64,000 nt of DNA from Hyalella azteca. Its lineage: Eukaryota; Arthropoda; Malacostraca; Amphipoda; Hyalellidae. The DNA lies in assembly GCF_000764305.2 (NCBI RefSeq), contig NW_025932998.1:70188-134187 (forward strand). The letters are read 5' to 3'. This document shows positions 39,966 through 57,103 of this stretch, one piece after another (positions within the stretch are counted from its first letter, which is position 1; each line of letters opens with the position of its first letter). The position numbers were made by a program, and so were the translations under genes. The notes under the pieces are model-generated. The model searched no databases and was not told the DNA's origin. It saw only the letters and a program-made list of their open reading frames with translations.

Positions 39966-41687
39966 ATGACGCTTTTGAGACGAATTTTCATAGCAAGTTT
40001 TCAACGAACAACTTTTTCAGAAGCTTCTAGACGCTCAATGTTGAGAAATAGTGTGGTTTACGCAAAAATTACAAACGCTGATAGGCATATTGACGGCTTA
40101 TGCAATATATTGCGTGATTGTCGAAATGTAGAAAAGAACATTGCGCTAACTGTGTCCTTATCACGGCCGGCTGAATTGGAAGGTGAGCCTATCCATGGTG
40201 TATTAATTCAACCATGAGCCTATCGTTGTCTCCAAGCTATATGGGGTGATAGATGAAAAGTTTATAGCGAAATTACATTTGTTATCATTTTTAAAATTAG
40301 TTAGTCTCCCGAAATTTCTTTTTTTTTCCTTAGTCTCCCGAAATTAATTTCTCGGTGAACTAGAAAATTTTGCGTCCAATGCATTTTCGTAGCAAGAACG
40401 CCGCTAGTAGTTTTTCTTGCGATTCAGAATAGATTTTCACGATGGTAAAAGATGTAAAGATAATGGCAAAATTGCTATCAAAGAGGTGAAAATGGTTAAA
40501 TTTCGGGGTTGTTGAGAAGACTGAAGTGAATAATGGACATTATTAGTGTGAATAGGTTCTGTATCCTTTACAACTGACTACGTAGTTATTTCATCCAGAT
40601 CTGATACAAGCATATTAAGCAGAAAATTTAATTCGTAGCAAACTAAGGTCGGTTTATCATGTTTGAACTAAAATGGTTCAACCATGGGTTAGATTTTTTT
40701 AGCAAATACAAGATACAACAGTTTGAATAATAATTCCAAACAGGGAGCAGTACGAGGTACTGATTAAAAATTGTCCCCATTCATTTACTATTTAGTAACT
40801 CTTCGAGAATAAACTTCTCCCTGGTAACAACCCAATGCTTGGACGATTAATCCTTTTCTGCGAGCCTTTTCTTTTTATATTCTTTGACTTTTGGACACAT
40901 ATATATGACACAACATGATCAAGTTTCGCTCTAAATATTGACTTCTTGATATTCTGTCAGACTAGTAAGAGGATGTTGGCGCAATATCGTTGTACGTCTG
41001 GTGACATAATAGCGGAACCTCTCCATGCGGCTCCTGGCGCTCAATATTATTGCTTAAATCAAAATATTCCGCAATAATATTGAGAGACCAGGGGCTGCCT
41101 TTAAGATATTGCACAAATCATATTGCGCAATAACTTGAAGCGTCTAGGGGCTACTTTAAAACCGATATTGACTTTAATTGATAAGAAGCGATTTATTTAC
41201 AATATGCACCTGCGAGCGTTGTTAGAATTTTTTTTGTGTCCTCTTTGAATTTTGATTAATGCGCTAAACACCAAGTTTCGGTGTGTATTCGTTTTTACGC
41301 ATAAGATTTTAAACCGAAAACGATCTTAATGTAATTAAATCGAGGTTGCTTATTAAGTTATTCGTAATACACTCCAGTGTGTGTTGTTACATTTTTATTC
41401 GTCCACTTCGTTCCACATAGTGCGCTAATCAGCTTCAAGGGTCTGAATGTGAGTGAGAATAACTAGAGACGATTAATATGACGATTAAGTAAACAGCCTC
41501 CCTATCGGTCTCCCCTGCAGTGCTCCCAAGCAATGCCTCAGTGGGACTCCCCCTCATCCAAACCCCACTCATCCACCACCGCCAGACCGTCGCTTCAATG
41601 AAACTTCGAAGTCGAAGGTCCACAAGCAAGACAGCCAAAGCTTTACAGAGTAGATCACAAGCGCACTTCTTTCTTTCCTCGATATGA
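39966..41687 (+). CDS. Unidentified candidate gene, at least two exons
   Basis: Exon 1 (39,966-40,182) starts at an ATG just after a possible acceptor (TTTTTCAG at about 39,942) and ends at a strong donor GAAG|GTGAGC in phase 1. Its N-terminus, MTLLRRIFIASFQR, is Arg-rich and hydrophobic like a mitochondrial presequence. A phase-compatible exon follows after a good acceptor (GTCTCCCCTGCAG) at 41,521 and stays open to TGA at 41,685-41,687, or is spliced at AAG|GTCCAC (41,618). A further possible exon begins after CTTTCCTCAG near 41,790. I do not recognise the product. The gene would be head-to-head with the zinc-finger gene. The support is open frames plus splice signals only. Confidence 0.3.
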
Positions 41688-41939
41688 AGAAAATAATGCG
41701 CCCTCTGCAGGTGATGTAGGAAATTATTCTAGAAACCCACTCAGTAAAATCGTTGTTTCCATTACTTCCTTCTTTCTACTTTCCTCAGCAACAAAGCTGC
41801 CAGCGTGAAGGCACACCTATGCTTGTTCTGGCCTCAGATTGCCTATTGGACGATAGGCAATGACGTCCATATGACGTATGAGGGTCTGGAATTTTTTTGC
41901 TCTAAAATCCCTGCCTAGAAATTTAATTAATAGGTCAGT

Positions 41940-42194
41940 AGGAGCAGTGGTTGCTTTTAAAACCACTAAAGATCAATTTCACAAAAAATCACTTGAGTGT
42001 AATTTCACAGATCATGAGCACTTGCTCTTAAAACCACTAGAGTTTAATTTCACAGATCATAAGCACTGGTGTCAGTATGGAACGGCCTTCCGGACAGCGT
42101 CGTAACTGCCCCCTCTGTGAGCGCTTTCAAGAGCAGGCTTGACAATTACTGGGCGGACCGACCGGGCCTTTTCGATCCTGAGAGCTACCATTAG
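41940..42194 (+). mobile_element. Non-LTR retrotransposon (LINE) 3' fragment
   Basis: The frame 42,072-42,194 reads VWNGLPDSVVTAPSVSAF, then KSRLDNYWADRPGLFDPESY and a stop. This is the characteristic C-terminus of many animal non-LTR reverse transcriptase ORFs (WNxLP..VV.A.SV..FK.RLD..W). Just upstream, an AATTTCACAGATCAT unit is repeated two to three times. It is 5'-truncated and dead. It also shows that the sequence downstream of the candidate gene is transposon-derived. Confidence 0.75.
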
Positions 42195-44620
42195 CCTTTC
42201 AGTTTGCAGTCACCTGGGGTGCACCATCTGCGCGTGTAACCTAATGGGGGGCGGCTATGCTGAGGGCGAACAAGGCGGGTGAACAGGCTTGAGTGCCTAC
42301 TACACCGACAATTCAATTCAAGTAAAAATTAGATTTATTAAAACTAAATCTTTGTTGTGTACAATACAAATAATAAAGCAAGTAAAAAAGCTATCATTCT
42401 ATGCGACCTCAATAAGTAAAATCACTAGAATTATTCTCAAATTTGTACCAACTAGGTACATTTGTTCTCAATTAATACGAGACAACATGTTTGGGCATTT
42501 AATGATTTAGCACGAGACCTTTACAAGCGGACGTTTGTAATCAACACTCTTCTTTCAGCGGACAGACCCTCGGAAGCTACATAAATGGGCAAGACGATAT
42601 TTGAAGAGTTGAGAAATAAATTTTAAATTCAAACAGTTATACTGGGTAAAAGGGAAAGATCCAATTCGATTTACATCACAAGTTAGCTTTTATTGATGTG
42701 TTCTCTTTGTTATCCGTAATTCTTTTGTCTGCTTATGTATAAAAGCGAACTTGACGTACAAAAAATTGCAGAACTCTTGGCGAGCCGACGGCGACGGCTT
42801 GACCCTTTTGCCTCTGGAATCTGGATGCTTAGTTATTAGGTAGTTCCTTCCACGCCACGGCTCTGGACTCGGACTGTGAGGGCAGAGATTTTACATAACG
42901 ACGCTAGTTGACGGTCATAGGCTCATGGCACAATGAAATTTACTCGTGGCGGAATTTTGGTAATGCCAATGTTAGATAGAATTTTTATAGACTAATTGTA
43001 TTCAATATTAGCACTTCAGCTGGGTCCTTGCTTAATGCCTTAATCCAGACCAGCAATATCTAAATACTCATGGTACGGTACCTACCTGGTGCTGGTGACA
43101 CTGTGAGACTAGACTGGTAGTCTGGTAGTAGGACCAGTGGTGACTTGGTCAACTCAAATATGTCTGTCATTATCATTTATGTCATGTTGCTAATTCTTGT
43201 TAGATGTAGGTCCTAGGTATCAAAATACTTACAGTTGCAGTGTAGGCCTATTCTATAACCTATTTGACCCTGCCACTGGCACTGGCATGTCTGCACTCTG
43301 CAACAATTGTGGCCTGTGGGTATGTAAGTCAGGTTGTCAACTTGTCAAGTCAAGAGCTGATGAGCAGTGAGCACTCTGCAGGCTGCAGGCATGGAATTAG
43401 AATTGGGTAAATGCGGTATATTCCGACCCATCAAGGATGTAGCAAAAAATGAATCATATTGAATGGCTATAAAAAAATCACAGTACGCGCAACTCGAGTT
43501 CTGTTTGCTTTATGTCACTCTCAAAACACTGCACTAGGTACGCGCCACAGCGCCAGCAACAATGAAACATCACAATTTCACAAAATGTTGCCATATTTAT
43601 TTAAAAGCCTTTAGAATGCATTAATGCAAACCTACCAAATCCATATATTCTAATGCTGTGTGTGACTAAATTTGGCATTTTGTGAGACTAATTCCGGCTG
43701 CGCTTCAAACTCTACTAATTTGTAATTCCAACACTTGTGTTCAAATTCCGATCGCTGTGTGAGCTGTACGTATTGGAATATGACACAGCTTGGAATTAGA
43801 ACACTATTGAATATTGAACACTACTTATTGAGGCTTTTAATTAAGAGCTATTAAGCTTTTGATCAAGAAAATTTTAATTTTTGTACATAGCTTGGAACTA
43901 GCTGTGTGTGTCTAATTTCAAGCTGTGTTAGAATTAGTTTTCCTGTGTCTAAAACCGTCTCTTAACTTAATCACCTATTAATTTTTTTACCACTTGAAAT
44001 CAGCAAATACAACTTTACAAGTATACTTAAAGGATTCCTAATATATTCACAGACTTATTTAAAAGTCTCAAACCATAATATTCTTTCTACACTGACAGAC
44101 TACACAAACAGTTTATCACTAATTGGTAGAGCAAGGTCAACTATCAACTTTGACACATTTTTCAATGTTCTCACTGGGTGACGTGCACTGCCTCTCTTTG
44201 GATCTCAACATTTTCCTGCCAGACGGCCCAGACCTAGTGTTTTGGCATTGGCAATAGTATGGTGCGCAATAGTATGACGTCACTATTTCAGCCATCAACA
44301 AATGCGTGGAACTAAGAAAAAGCTTAATATAAAGGAAAAAAGTCAAGATGTGTCGGAATTACCCACGATGTTGGAATATACTGCGTTTACCCTATGCCTA
44401 CTTGGTGAGCCGCATAGTGACAAACCAGAGAATTGGTTCATTTTTAATTTCCTGATTTAATCAAGATTCAAACCAATATTTTTATCATTTTTATGTATTA
44501 AAAATAAAATACTGGTATCCATGATACTTTGCTAGTCTTCTTATAAGACTCGGTCAAAATTGAACTTGAGGCGGAGCTTCAAAAAAACTCTGCTTTGTCA
44601 CTATTGACTATGTTGAGCTG

Positions 44621-44772
44621 CAACTGAATTTTTCGAGCTATGGTTTTGTGGATTTGCCAGCCATCATGAGCCATGATTCCATTTCTTTGAGCCCTGATTT
44701 AATTTCTTGATTTTCTTCAAGCCATAAATTCCATACCTCGGCCATTAAAAGCCATTTACGAGCTGGCAGCTG
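44621..44772 (+). repeat. Dispersed repeat family, copy 1
   Basis: Shares GGATTTGCCAGCC, then a repeated GAGCC/AAGCC...TTTAATTTCTT pattern, then GGCCATTAAAAGCCATTTAC with 60,667-60,805. No coding potential is recognised. Confidence 0.75.
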
Positions 44773-44957
44773 CAAACTTTTTATGAAGTCCCATGCACAT
44801 GTAACAGTTATCCCTAATCTCTAATTTTACCCCAATTTTTTATTAATACAATATTCTATACCAACTTTTCAAGGGAGTGGCATCACTGGTATGCAATATA
44901 CTCATTAGGCATCACTCTCAAACATATTGGCATAGCAGAAAATGTTGTAAATATTAT

Positions 44958-45100
44958 TTTTAATGCATTTTCTCATGTATGGAAAAAAAGGTGCTATTGT
45001 GCTTGTCATGTCTGTCTGTCTGTGACCACGTTTTTGTAGATTTTGAGAAAATGTGCTCTGTCACTCACTGCAGTGAGTGCTGAGTTATATTTTTCGAGTC
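44958..45100 (+). repeat. Dispersed repeat, copy B of the 3,500-3,660 element
   Basis: Same order as copy A: GCATTTTCT, GGAAAAAA, CTATTGTGCTTG, a short GTCT tract, GAGAAAATG, CTCTGTCACTCACTGCAG, then TGAGTTATATTTTT. The microsatellite is shorter here. Confidence 0.75.
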
Positions 45101-45609
45101 TTGAGTGAAATTGAGACTTGAGACTGTCAGACTGAGAGCTATGAGCAGACCAAAAAGGATTCATTGTCAATGGATATCAGTAAAAGCAATCAGCATTATC
45201 TTACTTACCATCAATGCTGATGATCTTGCCAGCTGCTGAGTGACATTAAAGTTTCCAGCCTACCATAGAAACGGTCTATTTTATAAATAAAACTTAACCT
45301 TATCTTTCCATTGCAATCAAACCTGCTTTTTTAGTTATTTTGTGGTTATCAAACCCTGTAAATTGTAGTTCTGTCCAGTTTTTTTTTTTTTTGTGAGAAA
45401 CAGCAATGTATGTGCAGTTTCTGCTGAGTGGTGACATATTCATGTGGCATTGATGGTGGATATTGAATAAAATTTTGAACTAGATCAGAGAATTAAAAAT
45501 GATCTGGTTTCTAAAAAATCCATCAGTCCTTATCACTTGGTCAACAACCTGGAGTTTTAAACAGGTTGTCTGCACATTTCCCAAACTGTGAAATTGGGCA
45601 AAGCAACGT

Positions 45610-45810
45610 GTAAAGTAGATTGGAATTTTCCCAATTATGAAGGAGTGACCAATTTTTGATACATTTGGAATTTAGTGGCCTGATTGTGCAATTTTATTAA
45701 CAATAAGATAAGATATAATTCACCTGTTGGGAATCTTGCAGTTCTTAAAATGGAGGAAAATCTCTAATCGTGGCTTGAATGGTATATGTATATATTCCAC
45801 ACCAGCCTGT
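45610..45810 (+). repeat. Dispersed repeat shared with about 57.82 kb and about 60.20 kb
   Basis: ATTGGAATTTTCC...AATTTTT...GTGCAATTTTATTA resembles 57,820-57,925. AATTCACCTG...AATCTTGCAGTTCTTAAAATG resembles 60,208-60,290. Together they suggest one longer, old repeat family broken in different ways. Confidence 0.55.
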
Positions 45811-46399
45811 GAATAAGACAAAAATGCAGTCCCGTAAATCTAGTCAAAATCATCCATTGACCTTTCCTATTGCCCTTCCCAGTTTCTGCTGCGAAAATAA
45901 GCAAAAGTTTGCCTACAAATTTCAAAGCCACCCTTGTGATGATCAGTTTTACCTGTAATTTTCAGAAAATTCCACCTGATGGTATAGATTGGAACATTTC
46001 TTGATACAAAGCCCTTCAAAGAAACTGTTAGGCAAAGGGACTTTCACTCCATGTTTGGAGTTTACATGAAATCTTCCATTGCAGGTTTGCAGCAACATTT
46101 TATTACAATGAATTGAAAAAGTGCTGCCAATCTTTAAATGAACTCAAACCATGGTATTCACATGAGAAATTGTGAGATGCCTTGATGCCTTCATTTTCAC
46201 TTCAACTGCTAACAGCCCTCACTCATTAAACCCTTTCAATTTCATCTATGAATAACTTATTGACCATCCTGGAAAATTTGTTATTTTTGACATTATATCA
46301 AATTACATATCTTACTTCATTCCAGAGTCTAATTTTATAATAATTTAATTTGATCCAGTTTATGAAAGCAAATTAATATCACTCAATTCTATAGTTAAA

Positions 46400-50524
<4,125 letters not shown>

Positions 50525-53500
50525 CTAGAATCTGGTGTAATGAAAGTTGAAAATAACCTTATAACATTGAGGTGCATGTATCCATTGCTAGTATGCTCAA
50601 TAGAATCCATTAAATCGTGCCACACTCCACTGAAGTAACCACAATTTCTCATTCAATGAAATGCGCTGTCAACCGTTCTGAGTTCATAAATATTAAAACA
50701 AACAATTTCAGTCTTACCAATTGATACTTCCAAGCGGTACTCCACACGGTTCTCCCATTATGTGTTATTCATGATTTTAACTCGATGTCATGGTTACTAA
50801 CGAGCTGTGGAATTCCTTCAAAGTAGAGGGACTCCTATTTTTTGTTGTGGAACTTATTTAACGTAACAAATGAATCGCTCATTTTCGTTTAACTCTCGTA
50901 CTCACGTCTTAATGTGCTGCTGCTATAGCCCTGATAGCAAGCACAAAATTGAAAGCCTCTTTTTGCAGGGCTATATGTTTGGTTCAGATCGGTACGATTA
51001 AAATAGTTTATGCTCTCATACGTGAATCCTAATTTTGTGGCACATTCATGTGTATCGTGTATACGAATAATAGTTACAAAATGAAAAAAATGATAACCTG
51101 CTGTAGATCATGCATATAAGGTGAGCTATCATTTACGAATGGTTCATTTTTCTGTTGACAATATTAATCAGTATTCTGATCTGACTTCGTTTATCACGTG
51201 TGTTCGCAGTGAGAGTAACGACTATTGTGTGTTACACGCGCTGCGTGTATTGCGCCTGTGAAGAATCAAAATGTGGAGCGGAAAGTTAAACTGGTAAAAA
51301 ATGTTGAGTGGATTGTTTGTTATCTAAGTAACCAAAATCCTAATTTTAAAGTCAATCGCAAATTGTGAGAAGCTTGAGTCACTGTAGCTCCTTATTAGTT
51401 AATAACGTCTGGTATTCAAAGCAAACGAGGGAATAATAACTACGAGAAGAATGCTCTGAATGTTGGTGGATTGGTAGTAATTCTCTCGTAGAGATGAGCA
51501 GTTTCCTCTTTGCTCCAGTTTGCTCCAGTTTGGAGCAGTTTGCTGCACAGCAATGTGAAAAAAAATCTGTGTGAGTATTTCCATCAGTGTATGTGTCTGT
51601 ACGTTGGTAAACCTGTGCGCTGGCTATCTTTTAAATTTACACAGTTTGAAAATCCTCGTCTCATTTCTTCTTTGTGTCGTTGATTTCCTCCTTTCACGCG
51701 TTTTCTGAAAACGCGGATGATTTTGTCCTTGTCTATGTGTCAGTTTACTCGTCTGCCCTCGTATGAATAACGCTGCCTTTTCCATGTATATTTACATAGT
51801 TGATTTCAATAATTTGCTCGTGTTAAATACGTGCCAATTTTCTATACAACGGAATCTCTGAACTAGTTCCTAGTATCTTGAAAAATGGAGATGGCAACAA
51901 ATGTACGGAGTGCATTTTACTTTTGGTGATGAGTTATTCAGAGATGGCCTCTTGTAAAGATCACCAATGTCATATTTTCGCATCTATTTTGAAAAATTCC
52001 ACTAATAAATTAAGTGAAAGTGTCGGAAACTTTAATCTTGCTGTTCAAGAAAACTGTAATTTTTGTGTAAGCCAGACTGTTTTTAATGTTAGGACATCCG
52101 AAATTTATGAGGTTCTATCAACATCTGTGTTGTTATCAACCTGCACTCGCTATACGAGTATTTTCCTTTCTGTGTATGTCTTCTGTAGTAAGCTTTGTGT
52201 AATTTAGGGTGCTATTCCTATTTTTGTCATTCACAGTTTTGGAAACTCGCTATTAACTAGCTGTATACTAACAAACTTTCAGAAAGCTTCAAATTCTCAT
52301 TTAGTATGGAAAGTTTATGTGGTTTGCTCTGGTGCAAAGACCGTTCCTCACCCGCGGAACTGACAACTCTTGCAGTCATCCATGATGAAGATAGTGGCTT
52401 ATTTGCAGCATTCCTTTTTTATGCCCGCCAGAATAAATTTGCGCTCAGTTTAAATATGAATTTTTGTTTCAGTTTAGTCCACTTCTTAACCGTAACCTAG
52501 CATTTATTTCTTAATCGTAAAACGTAACAAATTATGTTTTGTTTGAGGAAAATGCTTCGTTTTTAGTGCTGCATTAATTGGTGTTAACCTCTTTTTAAAT
52601 TCGCCCAAACCATTAGCTTGCATTCAATGGATTGATCAAGACAATAATATTTGTGTTTGTTTACTCATTCTCCGTTAATATCAAGCATAGATCATGCGAG
52701 AGCAATTTTTGTTTGTAATTTTTCGGCAGGGTAATGTTTAAAGCCATGGCTTTTGTTAGCTCTGTATCTTATTCAACAAAATATATTTGAAGTGACGGCG
52801 TTATTTCTCAAATATTAAGTCACAATTTCATTGGCTACATTATTTTCAAAACGAATCGAAATGCCTTCAATGTACAGTTTTTGATGCGTAGACTAGCGGC
52901 TGCTGTGAGTCGGGTTTATGGTTAAGAGTCTAATATTAGGAGCTTGTTATCTATTTTTGATATGAACATAGTACAGTGCAACAGCTCCATTATTCATATT
53001 GCATAGCTCGAAGCGTGCTTGTCAAAATGTATTAATGCTTTCTTATTAGTTTAGTGAGGTTAAACTAACCCGCAATTCAACTTTCGTGCTGAGATCATGC
53101 CTAATCTGTCCTCCTGTGCCGCCTCTTCAGTTCAGGTGCGATATTTTATTAGCTTTTTTCACGAGCTGTGTAGATGAGTTGTTTAGTCACCTCGAATTCA
53201 CAATGGTCGACATCGGTGAGCATGATGGTCTCTCAATTAATCCATTGGAATTACTATTGGTTATAATATTTCAGGTAATTATGTATTTAACAGCCCACAG
53301 TTGCTACGCGCTCTTGTGCAAGCTCCTCTTGGGTTTTGACCCGTTGTTTTTGGTTATGAGCAGCTCAACTCTTCAAGGTGTTTCGGTTTTATGCACAATT
53401 AATGGCTCATGAGAAAGATTTAGTATGTATCACATTTTTTGATCCACTCTTTATAAAGTATTTGGGATATTTATGACTATGAGTTCAATTGTATCGTTAA

Positions 53501-55250
53501 CTGTATTTATGATAAGGTGTTTTATTTGAATTGTTGTCCTTCAGTTTTGAACTGATTAATTACAATTTTAGTTGAGATTCATGTTCTTATATTCGTATTA
53601 TCTCGTCTCTTTTCGATATTTCGTAGGAGTTTTTCTTAAGACTCTTAGATTTAAAATATTACTTACTGTATCTCTACCACAATTCATACTCATTTCGAGC
53701 CTCTTATTTTGTGCAATGCTTCTCTCGATACAATACCCAAATTTGGAAACATTTGCCAAAACTATTTCAAGGTATTACGTACTTCTTGACTGCCCTAACA
53801 TGTCCATAGATCTTTCTAAGTTCATTTAAGTAATTTATAGATTTACCTATAGCAGAATAACCGACCTTGCATCTCAGTTCACGTGTAATATTTTTCTTGT
53901 TGGCTGAGCCTGGATGTGAGCTCTGATGCTGGTGCGCGGTCAGATATAAATAATCTTTCTTTGCTATTGTTATAGGTACTCGCCATGTTACTGACAGCAA
54001 TCTTATTTGATTCAAAGCAAATTTGAATTTATATATATATGGATAATTTTTTTTTGTCTCGTCAACGTCAACTATTGTCATACTTGAGTTAGCTATTAGA
54101 ACGATTACAAATAATGTTAGCTGAAATTATTTTCTCTTGTTTATGCATCTCATGGCATGAAATTTTGAGGATATATAGGTATATACGAGCTTGTTCAATG
54201 CCTGCATCATGATTATCATTTAATTTGCACTATTCATGTATGTTTACTTTAGTAGAGTTGAAAATTGTTCATTGCTTCGTATGAAATGAACGATACGTGT
54301 GGGCCTACTTATGTGATTCTATAATCTATTTCTAATGCTCAATTTTCTGCAACTGCAGCGACGTTCACGCAATTTTTAACCGAATTATTATTCTCTGAGA
54401 GAACGATTTTTTAGCGAACTATTAATGAAGTTTTACCATCAGTTGTCTTTCTTCGTTTGATCACTATCTAAAATTTTGTGCAAGTTGAGACCAGTGTTAT
54501 CTCATTTCTTGTCATCCCATTCTCTTATGTCCCTTCTCATTTTTTTATTGACTTCGGAATAGGAGTCCGCTGTAATTTTTGAATACCTAACTTATGTTGT
54601 TCGTGTCACATCAAGTGTTATTTCTGTGTTTCTGCTTGTGACTTGTGAGTATGATGTGTCTCATCATCCTGTCGTTAATTGTGTCGTCGCATCCTTTCAA
54701 GAAAGTCGTTAATTCATGTTTAACCCATATCTGACTGCAGCGGTAGATCTGGATTACCACTCGGTACGATACTAATAACGTTCTACAATTATGCAGTCTG
54801 ACAAGGGTTAATCTTCTGTGCAATCATTTCCTGTTATTAATATCAATTTATTGTAACTTATCTGAACTATTGAAATAAACTCGATTTCAAAATACTACAA
54901 GGTTATCGATGTAATTTGGAGTAACATTGAAACTTGTTACTAGTTCTATAACTTATCTCGTGACAATAATGGATTAAAATGATGCGCATCATGTCATCTC
55001 GTCCAGGAATTCCTATGTGGACATAATTTGAAGCTTAATAAAATAATTGTCAAATCATCCAATCTTAAATTTTTTGCCTTGAAAATCGTGCCATGTTTTT
55101 TGTTTTATAATAACGGATGTTCTGCGAATAACGCAAACTGAAAACAGTAAGCAGTTCCTTCTGAAATTTGTTTCCGGTACAAACATTCTCATTTTATTCA
55201 CTCGTATGAAATTTAAAAATCATGTGTTCTACTCTCGTACGTAAATGTGC
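50525..55250 (+). other. AT-rich region, probably including a long MAPKAPK 3' UTR
   Basis: No splice-supported ORF is seen. AATAAA-type signals occur at about 52,004, 52,430 and 54,874, so the kinase 3' UTR could be up to about 4.4 kb. Many ATTTA-like motifs are compatible with an unstable mRNA, but the high AT content makes them expected by chance. Confidence 0.4.
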
Positions 55251-56397
55251 CTGTACACAGGGGTAGTACTAGCCGCTAGTTCATCCGCCGCTTGAACTGT
55301 CCAGTGTCCACGCTACTAGCCTCGTGTACATGGGTTCAACCGCTTTAGCGGCATGTGCCCGAGACCCGGCCGAGAGGGACAACGATTTGTTGATTTCTTC
55401 GCTGGAGAAGTCGCTAGTAACGCTGATTCAGCCATGGTGAGAGCATCTGTGCCGCTCTTGTGAAGTATCTTGGGTCAAGTGAATCATGGCTTGTTTGAAC
55501 GATAATGGTTCTAAGAAGAACCCAACAAAGTAGATTCCGGACGATATTCAATTGTTTTTTTAAATATTCCAAAAAAATTGAATTAACTCAATAATGCCGA
55601 GAATTAGTTTTGAATTATTTTCTGATTTCCTGTGAGAATACTATCATTTGGGACTGTAATAACTAAAAAATATGTTCAAATGTTTATTTTTTGTTGTAGC
55701 TATATGAAAAATTATAGCTTGGTCCCATTTAGAGCCAGGCTACAGCGCTACACATCATGATCTGACTTTAGAAACATTGTATCGCGCAACACCATATACA
55801 GCATTAAAATTACTCACTTTATCGATAAAATTCTGCATCTAACTCATAAATAATATATTTTTAGAACGAATTACTCACTTTTCTCTGCTATGATATCAAA
55901 CCGTTCTGTCTGACACCTAGTTCTAGTAATCTTTGAATGTTAACTGAAAAGAGATTGGTCGGCGCAGCAGCACCAAATTTTGCCATAACATGTACAAGTA
56001 CAAGATGTGTATCAGAGACGTTATTAGTCAGAAATTAGTTATTCCCGACGTTGCATTTTTAATGGCTAGAATAAAGAGTATAAAAACAACGTATAAACTC
56101 GAACGAGGAGATAGCGCCACCTTATACTCTCCATGTGTACAGGCTTACTTGCCGGATAGTCACCAAGCGACCGACACTTGCCAGATTTACTAGCCGTCTG
56201 CATTATCCCCGTGTACAAGCACCTTTAGACTCTTGGGAGCGCAGCCGTGGCGTAACAAAATTAACTCGTAAACAGGCCCTGGGCCCAACGCCAAACATCA
56301 GCAAGCAATAGCTACACATAGCCTCAGATCAATGAGCTGTGAGTAACTCCGGCTAACAGTAAATCCGCTCTGCACAACACAGCCACTGCTTCACAGC

Positions 56398-56494
56398 GCC
56401 GGAGCCCAACTGGCTGGAGCGCAACAGGCGGCGCAGGTTAGGTTACGTTACGTTAGAAGTAGCTGTTGCGGTAGGGCCAGTTGGGCTCCGGCCT
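56398..56494. repeat. 17-bp inverted repeat in a GC-rich island
   Basis: GCCGGAGCCCAACTGGC (about 56,398) and its exact reverse complement GCCAGTTGGGCTCCGGC (about 56,478) flank a roughly 63-bp loop. A second GCTCCGGCCTGT copy follows. This could be a transposon end, a promoter-proximal cruciform or a retroposed 5' UTR; nothing decides. Confidence 0.6.
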
Positions 56495-56560
56495 GTATGC
56501 GCTCCGGCCTGTGACTGAACGGCGTAGTTGTGGTGGGTGCTTTGTGTCAAAAACCGTGAA

Positions 56561-56587
56561 GATGCCCGGCTGTGTTACGCTCGGGAA
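56561..56587 (+). CDS. Possible short first coding exon (very uncertain)
   Basis: In a GC-rich island, ATGCCCGGCTGTGTTACGCT begins a nine-codon stretch (MPGCVTLGK) that ends at a donor-like AAG|GTATATG. MPGC- starts are typical of THAP-domain proteins, but no second exon was found, so this is only a lead. Confidence 0.12.
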
Positions 56588-57103
56588 GGTATATGAATCG
56601 CACTGTGGACTTGGGCTATGCTGACCTCTAGCTAGGTATCCACCCTAGGCGCTTAACGAACAGCGTAGCAAGGAGTGATACATCCGTAAGAGAGGGATAT
56701 TTATTCTAATCTGAGCAGGATTATACACAGAGACACAACGTTGATTCAGATGTAATACGGTGTTGCAAAACTAAACCGTAGTAGAAGGATGGCTCACAAA
56801 ATTGTTTTCATTGTGTTAATGTTTATACGCTTTGTTATGAAAATATCGGTAAAACTTTAAGTCGTCCTGCATGGCGGTGTCATGGTACAACTGCTCGCAA
56901 GTTCGCAACCTTTGCGACGTTTACGTAGTGCGACTCTCCGAATGACGCCTATGCAAACAACTCGGCCAGCGAAAATTACCGACGGGATTGTCGTTTGTAG
57001 CTCGAGCTCCTAATTACTATGATGCTGCGGCGTAAGGGTGGAGGTGCGACTGGTGCGTCGATGTCTGACTCAGAGTCTCAGACGTTGACGCCGGCCGGCG
57101 GCC

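Larger units (their letters stand above)
42195..46399. other. Repeat-rich, non-coding stretch upstream of MAPKAPK
   Basis: Apart from the dispersed repeats listed, no long ORF, splice-supported exon or RNA gene is seen. The promoter and any non-coding first exon of the kinase gene should lie here, but no core promoter motif stands out. Confidence 0.5.

Noticed and set aside
51878..53829. Several 60-110-aa ORFs downstream of MAPKAPK
   Set aside because: Hydrophobic, T-rich random-like peptides in a probable 3' UTR; no exon signals or homology recognised.
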